DNA of 64,000 bases. Source: Propionibacterium sp. oral taxon 192 str. F0372 (lineage in GTDB: Bacteria; Actinomycetota; Actinomycetes; Propionibacteriales; Propionibacteriaceae). Position numbers and translations under genes: made by a program. This document shows positions 8,840 through 17,047 of the stretch, piece by piece. The DNA lies in contig NZ_KE340297.1 in assembly GCF_000413315.1 (NCBI RefSeq), positions 1,046,340-1,110,339 on the forward strand. The letters run 5' to 3'. Below the pieces are notes generated by a model. The model had not been told where the DNA came from, ran no database searches, and was given only the letters and a program-made list of their open reading frames with translations. Numbering within the stretch: the first letter of the stretch is position 1; the number at the start of each line of letters is the position of its first letter.

Positions 8840-9580
8840 TCAGTTCAAGTGGCGAAGGAAAGTATGAGGATCAGCGAGGAAATGCCGTTCCCCGCTCACC
8901 AAGTCAAGATCGGCCCATTCCCGCGGGGTGATTCCGTCGGCGTCAAATTGCAGGATTCTCGCCCCCGGTATTGCCGCTAGTACTGGAGAATGGGTGGCGA
9001 GCAGAAGCTGGACGCCTGTTGCGCGGGACAGTTCAGTGAACATGGCCAGCATCCGCAGCGAGGAATTGAAAGACAGCGCCGATTCCACCTCGTCGAAGAC
9101 ATAGAGCCCTGGTTTGGGCTCACCGTTATTGGCGAAACAGCGCATGGTGATGATCTCCCAGAAGGCTTCACCGTGGCTGCGCTCGTGCAATCTCGGGGAG
9201 ATGTTCGTCCGTTCCAAGTAAGTGAACAGTCCGTGCATCGTCTCGGCCCGGAAGAAATAGCCCCACCGCGATGCCGTGGCTCCCCGGGACAAGGTGAGGT
9301 GCTGCGCTAGCACTGATTCACTGCGCCGGGTGGTGTGCATTGCTCCGGTAGACCCGCCTTCGGGGTTAAGCCCGAAGGCCTCTGCGATCGCTTCGGTGAT
9401 GGTTGACTTACCCGAACCGTTGTCCCCGACGAGAACGGTGCAGGAGGTGAGCCTCAGCGGTTCGGTGAACAACTGGGCGACGGCTGGGATGGTGAACGGC
9501 CAGTGGGATGGATCCCGGGGGGTGCTGTTCCCGGATACTGAGCGTATCGGCTGGTTAAGTTCAGCCATCCATCCGCCCAT
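8840..9580 (-). CDS. AAA/ABC-type predicted ATPase (COG3910-like)
   Basis: A 246-residue soluble ATPase with Walker A GDNGSGKST near residue 52, Walker B YVFDEVESALSF near residue 160 and a conserved LLATHSPVLAAIPGA H-loop near residue 195. This arrangement is typical of compact RecF/SMC-like ATPases annotated only as predicted ATPase. No partner domain or membrane component is attached. The ATG at 9580 is supported by TAGGGT ending 6 nt upstream (leaderless). The role is unknown; DNA-associated or stress functions are possible by analogy only. Confidence 0.88.
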   Translation of the reverse strand: MGGWMAELNQPIRSVSGNSTPRDPSHWPFTIPAVAQLFTEPLRLTSCTVLVGDNGSGKSTITEAIAEAFGLNPEGGSTGAMHTTRRSESVLAQHLTLSRGATASRWGYFFRAETMHGLFTYLERTNISPRLHERSHGEAFWEIITMRCFANNGEPKPGLYVFDEVESALSFNSSLRMLAMFTELSRATGVQLLLATHSPVLAAIPGARILQFDADGITPREWADLDLVSGERHFLADPHTFLRHLN

Positions 9581-9927
9581 GCCGCCACCCTACATGCTGA
9601 ATCAGCCTCGCTTCCGGGATGCAGTTGTGTACTGTGCACAACCATCCGGATACCTACAGCCCGGGATGTCCACAACTGTGCACATCCCTGTGGAAGCATG
9701 ATTGAAGTCGGAATGGCAAGCGGTGATGCGTGTATCACGTGTGTGTAGTTACACCGATGTGGTTATCCCCAGATGTGTACAACTTTGTGGAAAAGCTGTG
9801 ATCCCTGAGTCCTTGCTGGCTACTGTTGACGAGTAGGGGTCCCGCCCCATGCCGACTCGGTTCTGCTCTAGATCGTTCCCCGGTACGTCCTGTATTCCGA
9901 GATGCCCCCAGTACGGAAGGAACTGTG
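9581..9927. other. Intergenic spacer with DnaA-box-like cluster
   Basis: No gene is seen in these 347 nt. Between 9625 and 9795 lie several 9-mers one mismatch from actinobacterial DnaA boxes (TTRTCCACA): TGTGCACAA at 9633, ATGTCCACA at 9666, TTATCCCCA at 9763 and TGTGTACAA at 9774. Two of them sit in near-palindromes: TTGTGTACTGTGCACAA (9625-9641) and ATGTCCACAACTGTGCACAT (9666-9685). No dnaA, dnaN, parA or parB is nearby, so this is not called an origin. Confidence 0.45.
9587..9592 (-). promoter_or_regulatory. -10 box, leaderless ATPase gene
   Basis: TAGGGT (minus strand) ends 6 nt before the ATG at 9580. Confidence 0.5.
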
Positions 9928-10413
9928 ATGGAATACCTTGTCAGGCCGATCCAGCCGGAGGAATACGGCATGCTGGCCGATTTTTGCTATGAGGCGATCT
10001 TTGTTCCCGAAGGGGTCGAGCCCCCGCCCCGGTCAATCGTCGAATTGCCCGAATTGCGGATCTACCACGAGAACTTCGGAGGCCCTGATGACCATGGCAT
10101 GGTGGCTGAGGTCGACGGACAGGTAGCCGGGGCGGTGTGGTTGCGGATCATGAACGACTACGGCCATGTGGATGATGCCATGCCATCTTTGTCCATCGCC
10201 CTGCTTCCCAGATACCGCGGCCAGGGTGTGGGGACCGCGCTGTTGACTGCGATATTGGCGAAGGCCAGCGAGGCTGGGTACCCGGGTGTCTCCTTGTCAG
10301 TGCAGAAGGCGAACCCGGCTCACCGGCTCTATCGCCGGTGTGGGTTCGAAGAAGTCGTGCGGAACGAGGAGGAGTTCATCATGGTTCGCCCCTTGGTCAA
10401 CCCTGAGAAGTGA
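9928..10413 (+). CDS. GNAT-family N-acetyltransferase
   Basis: A 161-residue GCN5-related acetyltransferase that would move an acetyl group from acetyl-CoA to an amine on an unknown small molecule or protein. Motif A is LLPRYRGQGVGTALL near residue 95 (the RGQGVG pyrophosphate loop). The C-terminal motif B is NPAHRLYRRCGFEEV. The ATG at 9928 follows GGAAGGAAC, a good ribosome-binding site; a longer frame from 9826 is rejected. It ends shortly before the palindrome that precedes the CPBP gene and is probably monocistronic. Confidence 0.9.
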   Translation: MEYLVRPIQPEEYGMLADFCYEAIFVPEGVEPPPRSIVELPELRIYHENFGGPDDHGMVAEVDGQVAGAVWLRIMNDYGHVDDAMPSLSIALLPRYRGQGVGTALLTAILAKASEAGYPGVSLSVQKANPAHRLYRRCGFEEVVRNEEEFIMVRPLVNPEK

Positions 10414-10430
10414 TCGACCGGATGTATTTT

Positions 10431-10443
10431 TCTACACTGTAGA
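10431..10443. promoter_or_regulatory. TetR-type operator upstream of CPBP-tetR operon
   Basis: TCTACACTGTAGA is a perfect 6-1-6 palindrome 15 nt before the CPBP gene. It resembles operators of TetR_C-class repressors, and the TetR gene is second in this operon, which suggests autoregulation. Confidence 0.6.
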
Positions 10444-10457
10444 TTTACGGTGGTCCC

Positions 10458-11339
10458 ATGACGACCCCACGCATGAACTCTCGTACAACCACCACCATCG
10501 ATTACGACACTGTCGGACGCTACTGTCGGCTGAAAACCTTCTACGGTCTGTCCATCGCCGTACCCTGGGCGCTGTGGCTCCTCGCCGGATGGGTCTCCCA
10601 TCGCGGGAACCAGACCCCGGCCCTCCAGTGGATTATCGCGCTGTTGGGTCTGTGCGGGCTGCTCACCCCGATACTCGTCGCTTGGCGGCTGGTCAGCCAG
10701 GATCCGCACCTGCGTCGTGACATCCGTGACCGGCTTCGCAGCAGCGGAATCACCAAAACTGGTGCCATGGCGGCGGTCATGACCATGCCTGTTGCCCTGC
10801 TGGTGGCCATCGCGATCTCCGTCGCTCTCGGTGGATCGCCTGGCCAGTTCTCCCTCAACACCCATTCCGCAGTCATGATCGGGGTCATTCCCGGCTGGCT
10901 CACCATCACGCTGGCTCCGTTGCTAGAGGAACTCGCCTGGCATAGCTATGGCACCGACGCCCTCACCGCCCGCTGGAGCTTGTGGCGTTCCACATGGATG
11001 TTTGCCATCTTCTGGGCGCTGTGGCACATCCCGCTGTCCGCCATCCAGGGCTCTTACCAGGCAGAGGTCGCCGAAGTTGGTCTCCTGGCCAGCATCAATT
11101 TCCTGTTCTCCGTGTGGCCCTTCATGATCCTGATGAACTGGTTGTACTACCGCAACGGGCGCAACGTGTGGATCGCTGTTGCCTTCCACCTGGCGGCGAA
11201 TATCGGCAATGAGATCATCGCAGCCGAGCCCGACACCAAGATCATCCAGACGTTGCTGCTGCTTCCCATCTGCGGGTGGGTGCTATGGCATGATCGAACT
11301 CTGTTCTTCACCCGCCCGGAGAAGCGAGAAAAGCGATGA
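10458..11339 (+). CDS. CPBP-family intramembrane metalloprotease
   Basis: A 293-residue membrane protein with about eight hydrophobic segments and the Abi/CAAX-protease signature. The motifs are EELAWHSYG near residue 157 (the EExxW/R motif), FWALWHIPL near residue 192 and FHLAANIGNE near residue 252. The glutamates and two histidines are the presumed metal/catalytic residues. Bacterial members process prenylated or other membrane peptides or give self-immunity to bacteriocins. Its stop overlaps the following tetR start (ATGA), so the pair is translationally coupled. The substrate is unknown. Confidence 0.85.
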   Translation: MTTPRMNSRTTTTIDYDTVGRYCRLKTFYGLSIAVPWALWLLAGWVSHRGNQTPALQWIIALLGLCGLLTPILVAWRLVSQDPHLRRDIRDRLRSSGITKTGAMAAVMTMPVALLVAIAISVALGGSPGQFSLNTHSAVMIGVIPGWLTITLAPLLEELAWHSYGTDALTARWSLWRSTWMFAIFWALWHIPLSAIQGSYQAEVAEVGLLASINFLFSVWPFMILMNWLYYRNGRNVWIAVAFHLAANIGNEIIAAEPDTKIIQTLLLLPICGWVLWHDRTLFFTRPEKREKR

Positions 11340-11956
11340 GTCCCCGACCATCCAAGACGAGTCGCGAGCAGATCGTGTGCGCCGCCATCGGCGTGCTTGA
11401 CGCAGGCAAGGAACTCAGCATGAGAGCCCTCGCCGCATCGATGAGGGTGGACCCTATGACCCTCTACCACCACCTGCCCAATAAGGACGCCTTACTCGAC
11501 GCGGTCCTCGACCATGTGTGGGGTGAGGTCGCTGTGAATCCACCGGTCCCCGGCTCCGGGTGGCAGGGGGTCATCATCGAACTGGCCGATGGATTGCGCG
11601 CGGTGTTGCTCGCTCATCCCCGGCTTGCTGGTCTCGTCGCGTCGCGTCCGGCGATCACTCCTACCCTGCTCGCTAGCATAGACAGGGTTCTGGGATGGCT
11701 GTACCAGGAGGGGCTGGCCGCAGCAGAGGCCTTGCGCATCCTCGACTGCGTCATCGGCTACGTCATCGGCAAGGTGCAGCAGGAGGTGCGTCCGCCTGAG
11801 CTGGGCGCCCAGCTCTTCGAGGAAGGCCTCAGTGTGGCGGAACACACTCATCCGCATCTGGCCGAGGCCTTGTCTGATGGCTACGACTGGGCCCCCGATG
11901 CGGAGTTTCGGATGGGTCTGGAGGCTCTGGTGCGTGGGTGGGCCGTTGGCGGTTGA
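11336..11956 (+). CDS. TetR-family transcriptional regulator
   Basis: A 206-residue repressor. The N-terminal helix-turn-helix is MRALAASMRVDPMTLYHHLPNKDALLDAVLDHVWGE in sense, residues 25-60 (key MTLYHHL and NKDALL). A tetracycline-repressor-type C-terminal ligand domain follows. It is coupled to the CPBP protease by a four-base overlap. The likely target is the 10431-10443 palindrome, which would make the operon self-repressing. The ligand is unknown. Confidence 0.9.
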   Translation: MSPRPSKTSREQIVCAAIGVLDAGKELSMRALAASMRVDPMTLYHHLPNKDALLDAVLDHVWGEVAVNPPVPGSGWQGVIIELADGLRAVLLAHPRLAGLVASRPAITPTLLASIDRVLGWLYQEGLAAAEALRILDCVIGYVIGKVQQEVRPPELGAQLFEEGLSVAEHTHPHLAEALSDGYDWAPDAEFRMGLEALVRGWAVGG

Positions 11957-12283
11957 GCGATGACCTGCCGCCGGGTTGTGGAGACTGAGAGGGTGTAACC
12001 GCTGGCGGCCTGCATCGCATCACTACACAGGGACCGGGGCTGTCAGAGTTCCCGCCCGACAGACGATGTGGCCCGGTCCGAGCCGTGATGCCCGGGATCA
12101 TCATTCTGACTTGGTGTTTCGTGGCTGCAAAGGCGTGCAATCGCTGCCTCGCAAAATGAAGTTTTCTCGGTGCGGCTAGACAATCTGGGCTACAAAGATA
12201 GATCCATCGGGTAATAGACCCCACAGGTGTTCGTTCTTAATCTTGTGTGCAAGAAAGATGTTTTGAGCACCACAGGAGGGGCA
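11957..12283. other. Intergenic spacer before the ABC exporter genes
   Basis: These 327 nt contain no supported gene. The sequence becomes less GC-rich towards 12283, matching the following island. The promoter for the ABC exporter probably lies here, but no confident -35/-10 pair was found; TAGACA near 12176 is a weak -35 candidate. Confidence 0.4.
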
Positions 12284-13189
12284 GTGACATCTCTAGCAAT
12301 CGAGACCAATGGGCTCGAAAAGAAATATGGACGGCGGCGTGGCCTGGTCGATCTTAACTTGCAGGTTCCTCAGGGGACAGTGTTTGGTTTCATCGGCCCA
12401 AACGGTGCCGGAAAAAGCACCACGATCCGGATCTTGTTGAACTTGATCCAACCCACTGGTGGCACCGCCACGGTACTGGGCCGGAAGCTTGGTGACGAAA
12501 AGGTGGCTGTCCGCCGTCAGATTGGATATCTTCCCGGGACGCTGATTCTTGAAGGACGGCAGAAGGTAAAGGATCTTCTCGCTTACCTGGGAAATCTTCG
12601 CGGTGGAGTTGATCGGCGTGTCATGGATGATCTGTGCGACCGGCTCGAACTGGACGTCAACGCGAGCATTAACAAGTTGTCCAAGGGCAACAAGCAGAAG
12701 GTCGGTATCGTGCAGGCGTTCATGCACCAACCGGAACTGTTGATTTTGGATGAGCCAACCAGTGGTCTCGATCCATTGTTGCAGCACACCTTCCTCGAAC
12801 TCGTGGAGGAGGCCCACCGAGACGGGCGAACCGTCTTCATGTCCTCGCATGTTCTGTCAGAGGTTCAACAGACTGCGCAGGTGATCGGTGTCATCCGAGA
12901 AGGGCGCATGGTGAAAGTGCAGAATGCAAAAGAGATGCACTTGGAATCGTTGCGCAGGGTTGACATCGAATTTGCCGAATCTGTTCCTCGCGAGATGTTC
13001 GTGAAGATCCCGGGCCTGAAGAACCTGAATGTGGCCGGTAATCATGTCAACTGTGATCTGGTGGGTTCTCCTGATCAACTTGTCAAGGTTGCGGCTCGGT
13101 TCCCAATGGTCAGTCTGCTGTGCGAAGAGCCTGACCTTGAAGAGACCTTCTACTCCTACTACGAAATGGCTGAGAAAAATGCTTCGTAA
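12284..13189 (+). CDS. ABC transporter ATP-binding protein
   Basis: A 301-residue ATPase of a two-gene ABC-2-type exporter. It has Walker A GPNGAGKST near residue 41, the signature LSKGNKQKVG near residue 135 (a variant of LSGGQ typical of drug/bacteriocin exporters), Walker B LLILDEPTSGLDP and the H-loop MSSHVLSE. The C-terminal 90 residues are an accessory domain. The GTG at 12284 is preferred over the longer frame from 12227 because AGGAGGGG lies just before it. The permease gene overlaps its end by 11 nt. The location suggests export of the product of the downstream ketosynthase operon, or self-resistance; this is inference. Confidence 0.93.
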   Translation: MTSLAIETNGLEKKYGRRRGLVDLNLQVPQGTVFGFIGPNGAGKSTTIRILLNLIQPTGGTATVLGRKLGDEKVAVRRQIGYLPGTLILEGRQKVKDLLAYLGNLRGGVDRRVMDDLCDRLELDVNASINKLSKGNKQKVGIVQAFMHQPELLILDEPTSGLDPLLQHTFLELVEEAHRDGRTVFMSSHVLSEVQQTAQVIGVIREGRMVKVQNAKEMHLESLRRVDIEFAESVPREMFVKIPGLKNLNVAGNHVNCDLVGSPDQLVKVAARFPMVSLLCEEPDLEETFYSYYEMAEKNAS

Positions 13190-13973
13190 TCCGTTCTTGA
13201 AGTTTTTCTACGACCAGCGGGTATCGCTGCTGGTGTGGAACATCGCTTTGGTCGCAACATCGGTCATGTACGTCGGTTTCTACCCAATGATGAAGGATCA
13301 GCAGATGGCATCGGCGATCAACAGCTATCCCGAAGCCGTGCGTGATGCATTGGGTCTTCAGGATCTTGCCAGTCCTGCTGGCTATCTCTCCGGCACAGTG
13401 TTTGGACTGGTTGTTCCCACATTGGTCATCATCTTTGCAGTGCTGCTGGGATTGAAAGTGAACGCAGCCGATGAAGAGGCGGGGACGCTCGACTTGCTGA
13501 TGTCGTATCCGATTAGCCGAACGAGTTTCTACGTGCAGCGGGCAGCGGCGGTGCTGTGCTGTCTGTTGGATGCCTGCGCACTCATTTTCGTCGCGGTTTT
13601 GCTGACCTCCCGTGTGGTGGACATGCAGATCGAGGTTGATCGGCTTGCTGCGGCATGCCTGCTTCTTGTGGCCTTGGCCGCCGTGTTCGCCATCTTGGCG
13701 GTGGCTGTCTCGGGCGTGATGGGCCGAAGGGCTGTGGCAGGTGGGGTCGCAGGTGCAATTGCAGTGGTGGCCTATCTGGCCAATAGCTTCGCCCCACAGA
13801 TTCCTGATATTGAAGGCTTGCGCAAGATATCGGCCTTCTACTACTACTCCGCAGGCGACCCCTTGAGCAAGGGGCTTGACCTAGGGCATCTGGGGATCTT
13901 GACAGCTGCTGTGATTCTGCTGCTGGTCGCAGGTTCATATGCCTTCTCCCGGCGCGATATCGCCAGTGTCTAG
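13179..13973 (+). CDS. ABC-2-type transporter permease
   Basis: A 264-residue membrane protein with six predicted helices. Its first helix is LLVWNIALVATSVMYVGFY. A cytoplasmic AADEEAGTLDLLMSYPISR coupling segment (near residue 95) is characteristic of ABC-2 permeases working with the CcmA-type ATPase upstream. The start at 13179 overlaps the ATPase gene by 11 nt. The last helix is followed by SRRDIAS, the typical ending of this permease group. It lies directly ahead of the ketoreductase gene with a 53-nt gap, so co-transcription with the biosynthetic operon is possible. Confidence 0.9.
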   Translation: MLRNPFLKFFYDQRVSLLVWNIALVATSVMYVGFYPMMKDQQMASAINSYPEAVRDALGLQDLASPAGYLSGTVFGLVVPTLVIIFAVLLGLKVNAADEEAGTLDLLMSYPISRTSFYVQRAAAVLCCLLDACALIFVAVLLTSRVVDMQIEVDRLAAACLLLVALAAVFAILAVAVSGVMGRRAVAGGVAGAIAVVAYLANSFAPQIPDIEGLRKISAFYYYSAGDPLSKGLDLGHLGILTAAVILLLVAGSYAFSRRDIASV

Positions 13974-14026
13974 GCCCTCTGGGTCGGCTCCCAACCATCA
14001 TCCCCGACGAGTCAAAGGTGTCAACC

Positions 14027-14821
14027 ATGACTGCTCACAGCACGATCACGTTTCCTATCCCTTCAGCGCAGGACCAAACAGGTCTAGCCGACGCGCTTGT
14101 CCTCGTCACCGGAGGCACCCGAGGACTTGGGCGGACCATCAGCGAGCGGCTCGCGGGAGCAGCGGCACGCGTGGTGTGTGTTGCAAGGGACGTCAAACAT
14201 GTCGATGACATGGGAATCGGTGCCGTTCCCGTGATCGGCTGTGAGCCCTGTGACATCTCCAACCCTGAAGATGTTTCAGTGATGATTCAGCGAGTAGAAA
14301 ATCATTTCGGTCCGATTGATGCGATGGTTTGCAATGCTGGAATTCATCTCGATGGGCGATTCGACCGTCAGTCCAGCTGGCAATGGAATCAGGTCATTGG
14401 TACAAACCTTCTCGGTACAGCAAACTGTCTGCGAGCAGTGCTTCCCGGGATGAGGCGCCGACGGTCTGGGCGTATCGTGATGGTTTCTTCCATCTTGGGC
14501 TGCCGAGTGATGCCGGGAGCATCCTCCTACTGCGTCAGCAAAGCGGCAATCAACATGCTCATACGCTGTACTGCCGCGGAGAACGGCGGTTCCGGGATCC
14601 GGATCAACGGCGTGGCGCCCGGATACGTGGAAACTGGTATGGGGCGTGAAGTGGAAAATAATATTGAGCTTCATGAGCGTGTTTCTCGCGCATTGGTGAC
14701 TCAACGTTTTGCCCACCCCCATGAAGTTGCTGACTGCGTCAGCTTCCTTCTCAGTAACCAAGCAAGCTACATAAATGGTGAGATAATTGAGGTGAGTGGC
14801 GGTGTCCACGACTTTTACTGA
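14027..14821 (+). CDS. Short-chain dehydrogenase, 3-oxoacyl reductase type
   Basis: A 264-residue Rossmann-fold NAD(P)H oxidoreductase resembling FabG, which reduces 3-oxoacyl thioesters to 3-hydroxyacyl thioesters. It shows the cofactor loop TGGTRGLG near residue 28, CNAG near residue 101, catalytic Ser in VSSILG near residue 150 and YCVSK near residue 163, then the PGYVETGM segment and a C-terminal GEIIEVSGG. The ATG at 14027 has AAAGGTG at suitable spacing; a GTG at 14018 is the alternative. It heads a coupled run of nine genes to 22886 and would supply the ketoreduction step. Confidence 0.9.
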   Translation: MTAHSTITFPIPSAQDQTGLADALVLVTGGTRGLGRTISERLAGAAARVVCVARDVKHVDDMGIGAVPVIGCEPCDISNPEDVSVMIQRVENHFGPIDAMVCNAGIHLDGRFDRQSSWQWNQVIGTNLLGTANCLRAVLPGMRRRRSGRIVMVSSILGCRVMPGASSYCVSKAAINMLIRCTAAENGGSGIRINGVAPGYVETGMGREVENNIELHERVSRALVTQRFAHPHEVADCVSFLLSNQASYINGEIIEVSGGVHDFY

Positions 14822-15947
14822 AAGAAAGCCGGATCGATCCGGCACCCTAGGGGTTTCCCCTTCCCTGCTTCGTCAGCGACTCAGCATCGATTGTGTCGGG
14901 CTTGAGTATAAACATTGTTCCAGTGGATTGACATTTCCAGTCGGTATTTCTAGCTCTGGTAGCTACTATCCTGGACAGGTCATCGATAATCAATTCTGGA
15001 CTAAATTGGTTGATACTAATGAGGAATGGATTGTCGCGAAGACCGGCATTCAGACCCGTAGATTTTTGCCCGAAGGGCAGCTGTGCTCCGACATGTGCGT
15101 CCGGGCAGCTCGTGCAGCGCTGGAAAACGATCGGCTCTCCAGCAGCGACATCGACGTGATTATCGTGGCTTCCATTACTCCCGATCATCGTTTGCCATCG
15201 ATGTCCTTGGCAATCAAGGAACGTCTTGGTGCTTACCGGGCAGTGCCCATTGACCTAACCCAGACCGCATGCTCAAGCATCATCTACGCTACATGGCTGG
15301 CCGCACGGATCCTCCAGGATCTTTCCGTGACCAACGTCTTGGTGATCGGTGGGGATGCGATGTCACGTACCATCAATCCCGAGGACCGGGGTAGCGCGGT
15401 CTTCTTCGGCGATGGTGCCGGAGCGCTCATCATGCGTCGTATGCGTACCGAGGGGTTGGGATTCTTGTCCTGGAGTCTTGGCTCGCAATACAGCTTGGAC
15501 GTTTCGATCATGGAAGGGTCGGCCGAGGCCAGGACCGAGAAAAGTCTTGCCAGTGCAGAACATCTGTTTGCTATGAACGGCCGATCGGTGTGGGATTCCG
15601 CGATGCGTGTCATGCCCGACTCGGTACGGGCTGCGGCCTTGCAGGCAGATGTTGACCTGGACGAACTGGACATCGTGTTGTTGCACCAGGCCAATCTGCG
15701 TTTGATCGAAGCAATCATGGACGATTTGCACCTTCCCATGTCGCGCACGCTCTGCAATGTCGAGAGTTTTGGTAATACCTGCTCGGCCACCCTGCCGACA
15801 GTGATTGATCAGGCGCGTAAGACCGGACGACTGCATCATGGGTCGCTCGTTGCGCTGGCTGGAGTCGGGGCTGGGTTCATGTGGGGTGGTGCAGTCCTGC
15901 GTCACTCCCAGGACATCAACGATTACGAACGTGAGGAGCAACGATGA
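14802..15947 (+). CDS. KAS III-type ketosynthase (KS1), intact Cys-His-Asn triad
   Basis: A FabH/thiolase-fold condensing enzyme. The catalytic Cys lies in LTQTACSS, the His in LLHQANLR and the Asn in FGNTCSAT; the C-terminal GVGAGFMWG loop is present. Claisen condensation of an acyl-CoA with a malonyl thioester is the family reaction; the substrates here are unknown. The GTG at 14802 has GAGGTG 7 nt upstream and overlaps the ketoreductase gene. This leaves about 45 N-terminal residues beyond a normal FabH start, so a TTG at 14928 at the fold boundary is an alternative. The stop overlaps the next ATG. It is the first of six homologues in the operon. Confidence 0.9.
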   Translation: MSTTFTERKPDRSGTLGVSPSLLRQRLSIDCVGLEYKHCSSGLTFPVGISSSGSYYPGQVIDNQFWTKLVDTNEEWIVAKTGIQTRRFLPEGQLCSDMCVRAARAALENDRLSSSDIDVIIVASITPDHRLPSMSLAIKERLGAYRAVPIDLTQTACSSIIYATWLAARILQDLSVTNVLVIGGDAMSRTINPEDRGSAVFFGDGAGALIMRRMRTEGLGFLSWSLGSQYSLDVSIMEGSAEARTEKSLASAEHLFAMNGRSVWDSAMRVMPDSVRAAALQADVDLDELDIVLLHQANLRLIEAIMDDLHLPMSRTLCNVESFGNTCSATLPTVIDQARKTGRLHHGSLVALAGVGAGFMWGGAVLRHSQDINDYEREEQR

Positions 15948-17047
15948 ACGCCATCAATGCCGGCATTGTCGCGATCGGCCGGTACGTGCCGCCCACCGTA
16001 CTCACCAACGCCGAACTCGAGACCATGGTTGACACCACCGATGCGTGGATCCAATCGCGCATTGGCGTTCAGGAACGTCATATCGCAGCGCCCGAGCAGC
16101 TCTCATCGGATCTGGCCGTTCTGGCCCTCAGCGATGCCTGCCGTCGCGCTGGCATCGATCCGAGTGAGATTGATCTAGTGATCAGTGGTTCGAACACCCC
16201 GGACCATCCCAGCCCACAGACCGCCTGCATGATCCTGCGCAAGGCGGGCCTGGACAACTGCGTCGGTTTCGACGTGCGCGCTGGTGGCTGTGCGGGAAGC
16301 ATCTTCGCCCTCGACGTGGGTGCGCAATACATCACCTCTGGCCGATACCACACCGTTGCGGTCGTGTTGGCAGAAGTGAATTCCAAGATCACAAATTGGA
16401 ACGACCGTTCGACCTGTGTCATTCTCGGCGATGGTGCTGCGTGCTATATCCTGCGCCCGTGCCGGGACGGTAGCGGCATCGTGCACACCACACTGGGCAA
16501 CGAGCCTTCCGGTTATTTCGCAGCTTATGTCCCCAATGGTGGACGTGCCCAGCCAGTCACACCTAGCAACTATCACGACGGACGCCAGTACTTCGTCATG
16601 GACGGCCATGCCGTATGGGATTTTGCTCATCAGGATCTGCCTGCGGTGGTGCGTAAGGTGGCTCGCGACAGCGGTGTCGGCCTCGACCAGGCAGACGTGT
16701 TCATCACCCATCAGGCCAACCGTCGTATCATCCATGACCTCATGGAGCTCATCGGACAACCCCGAGACAAGGCATTTGTCAACATTGAGCGACTTGGTAA
16801 CACATCCAGTGCCTCGGTTCCGCTCGCGCTGTGCGAAGCCATTGATATCGGCCGCATTCATCCCGGAAGCATGGTGTTTTGCATTGGGTTCGGTGCCGGA
16901 CTGAGTTACGGGGTGAGCGTGATGCGCTGGTGTGCTCCCGAGGATTTCTTGCCACCTCATGGTGGCACCGGGGCAGGGCTCGCCAACGAGAGTTCTGTGC
17001 TGAAAACACTGTCGCCAATGAAGGAAACAGAGGTGTGCCATGTCTGA
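15944..17047 (+). CDS. KAS III-type ketosynthase (KS2), intact triad
   Basis: A 367-residue FabH homologue starting at the conserved IVAIGRYVPPTVLTN. The catalytic Cys is in RAGGCAGSIFAL near residue 114, the His in ITHQANRR near residue 252 and the Asn in RLGNTSSAS near residue 284. It keeps the DTTDAWIQSRIGVQER substrate-pocket segment of standard FabH. A 30-residue C-terminal extension (from CAPEDFLPP) goes beyond the usual end. Four-base overlaps or near overlaps link it to KS1 and to the dehydrogenase downstream. It closely resembles KS5 at 19985. Confidence 0.93.
   Translation: MNAINAGIVAIGRYVPPTVLTNAELETMVDTTDAWIQSRIGVQERHIAAPEQLSSDLAVLALSDACRRAGIDPSEIDLVISGSNTPDHPSPQTACMILRKAGLDNCVGFDVRAGGCAGSIFALDVGAQYITSGRYHTVAVVLAEVNSKITNWNDRSTCVILGDGAACYILRPCRDGSGIVHTTLGNEPSGYFAAYVPNGGRAQPVTPSNYHDGRQYFVMDGHAVWDFAHQDLPAVVRKVARDSGVGLDQADVFITHQANRRIIHDLMELIGQPRDKAFVNIERLGNTSSASVPLALCEAIDIGRIHPGSMVFCIGFGAGLSYGVSVMRWCAPEDFLPPHGGTGAGLANESSVLKTLSPMKETEVCHV

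Noticed and set aside
9625..9795. Chromosomal or plasmid origin of replication
   Set aside because: The boxes are only near-consensus, no AT-rich unwinding region is clear, and no dnaA, dnaN, parAB or rep gene is in the window.
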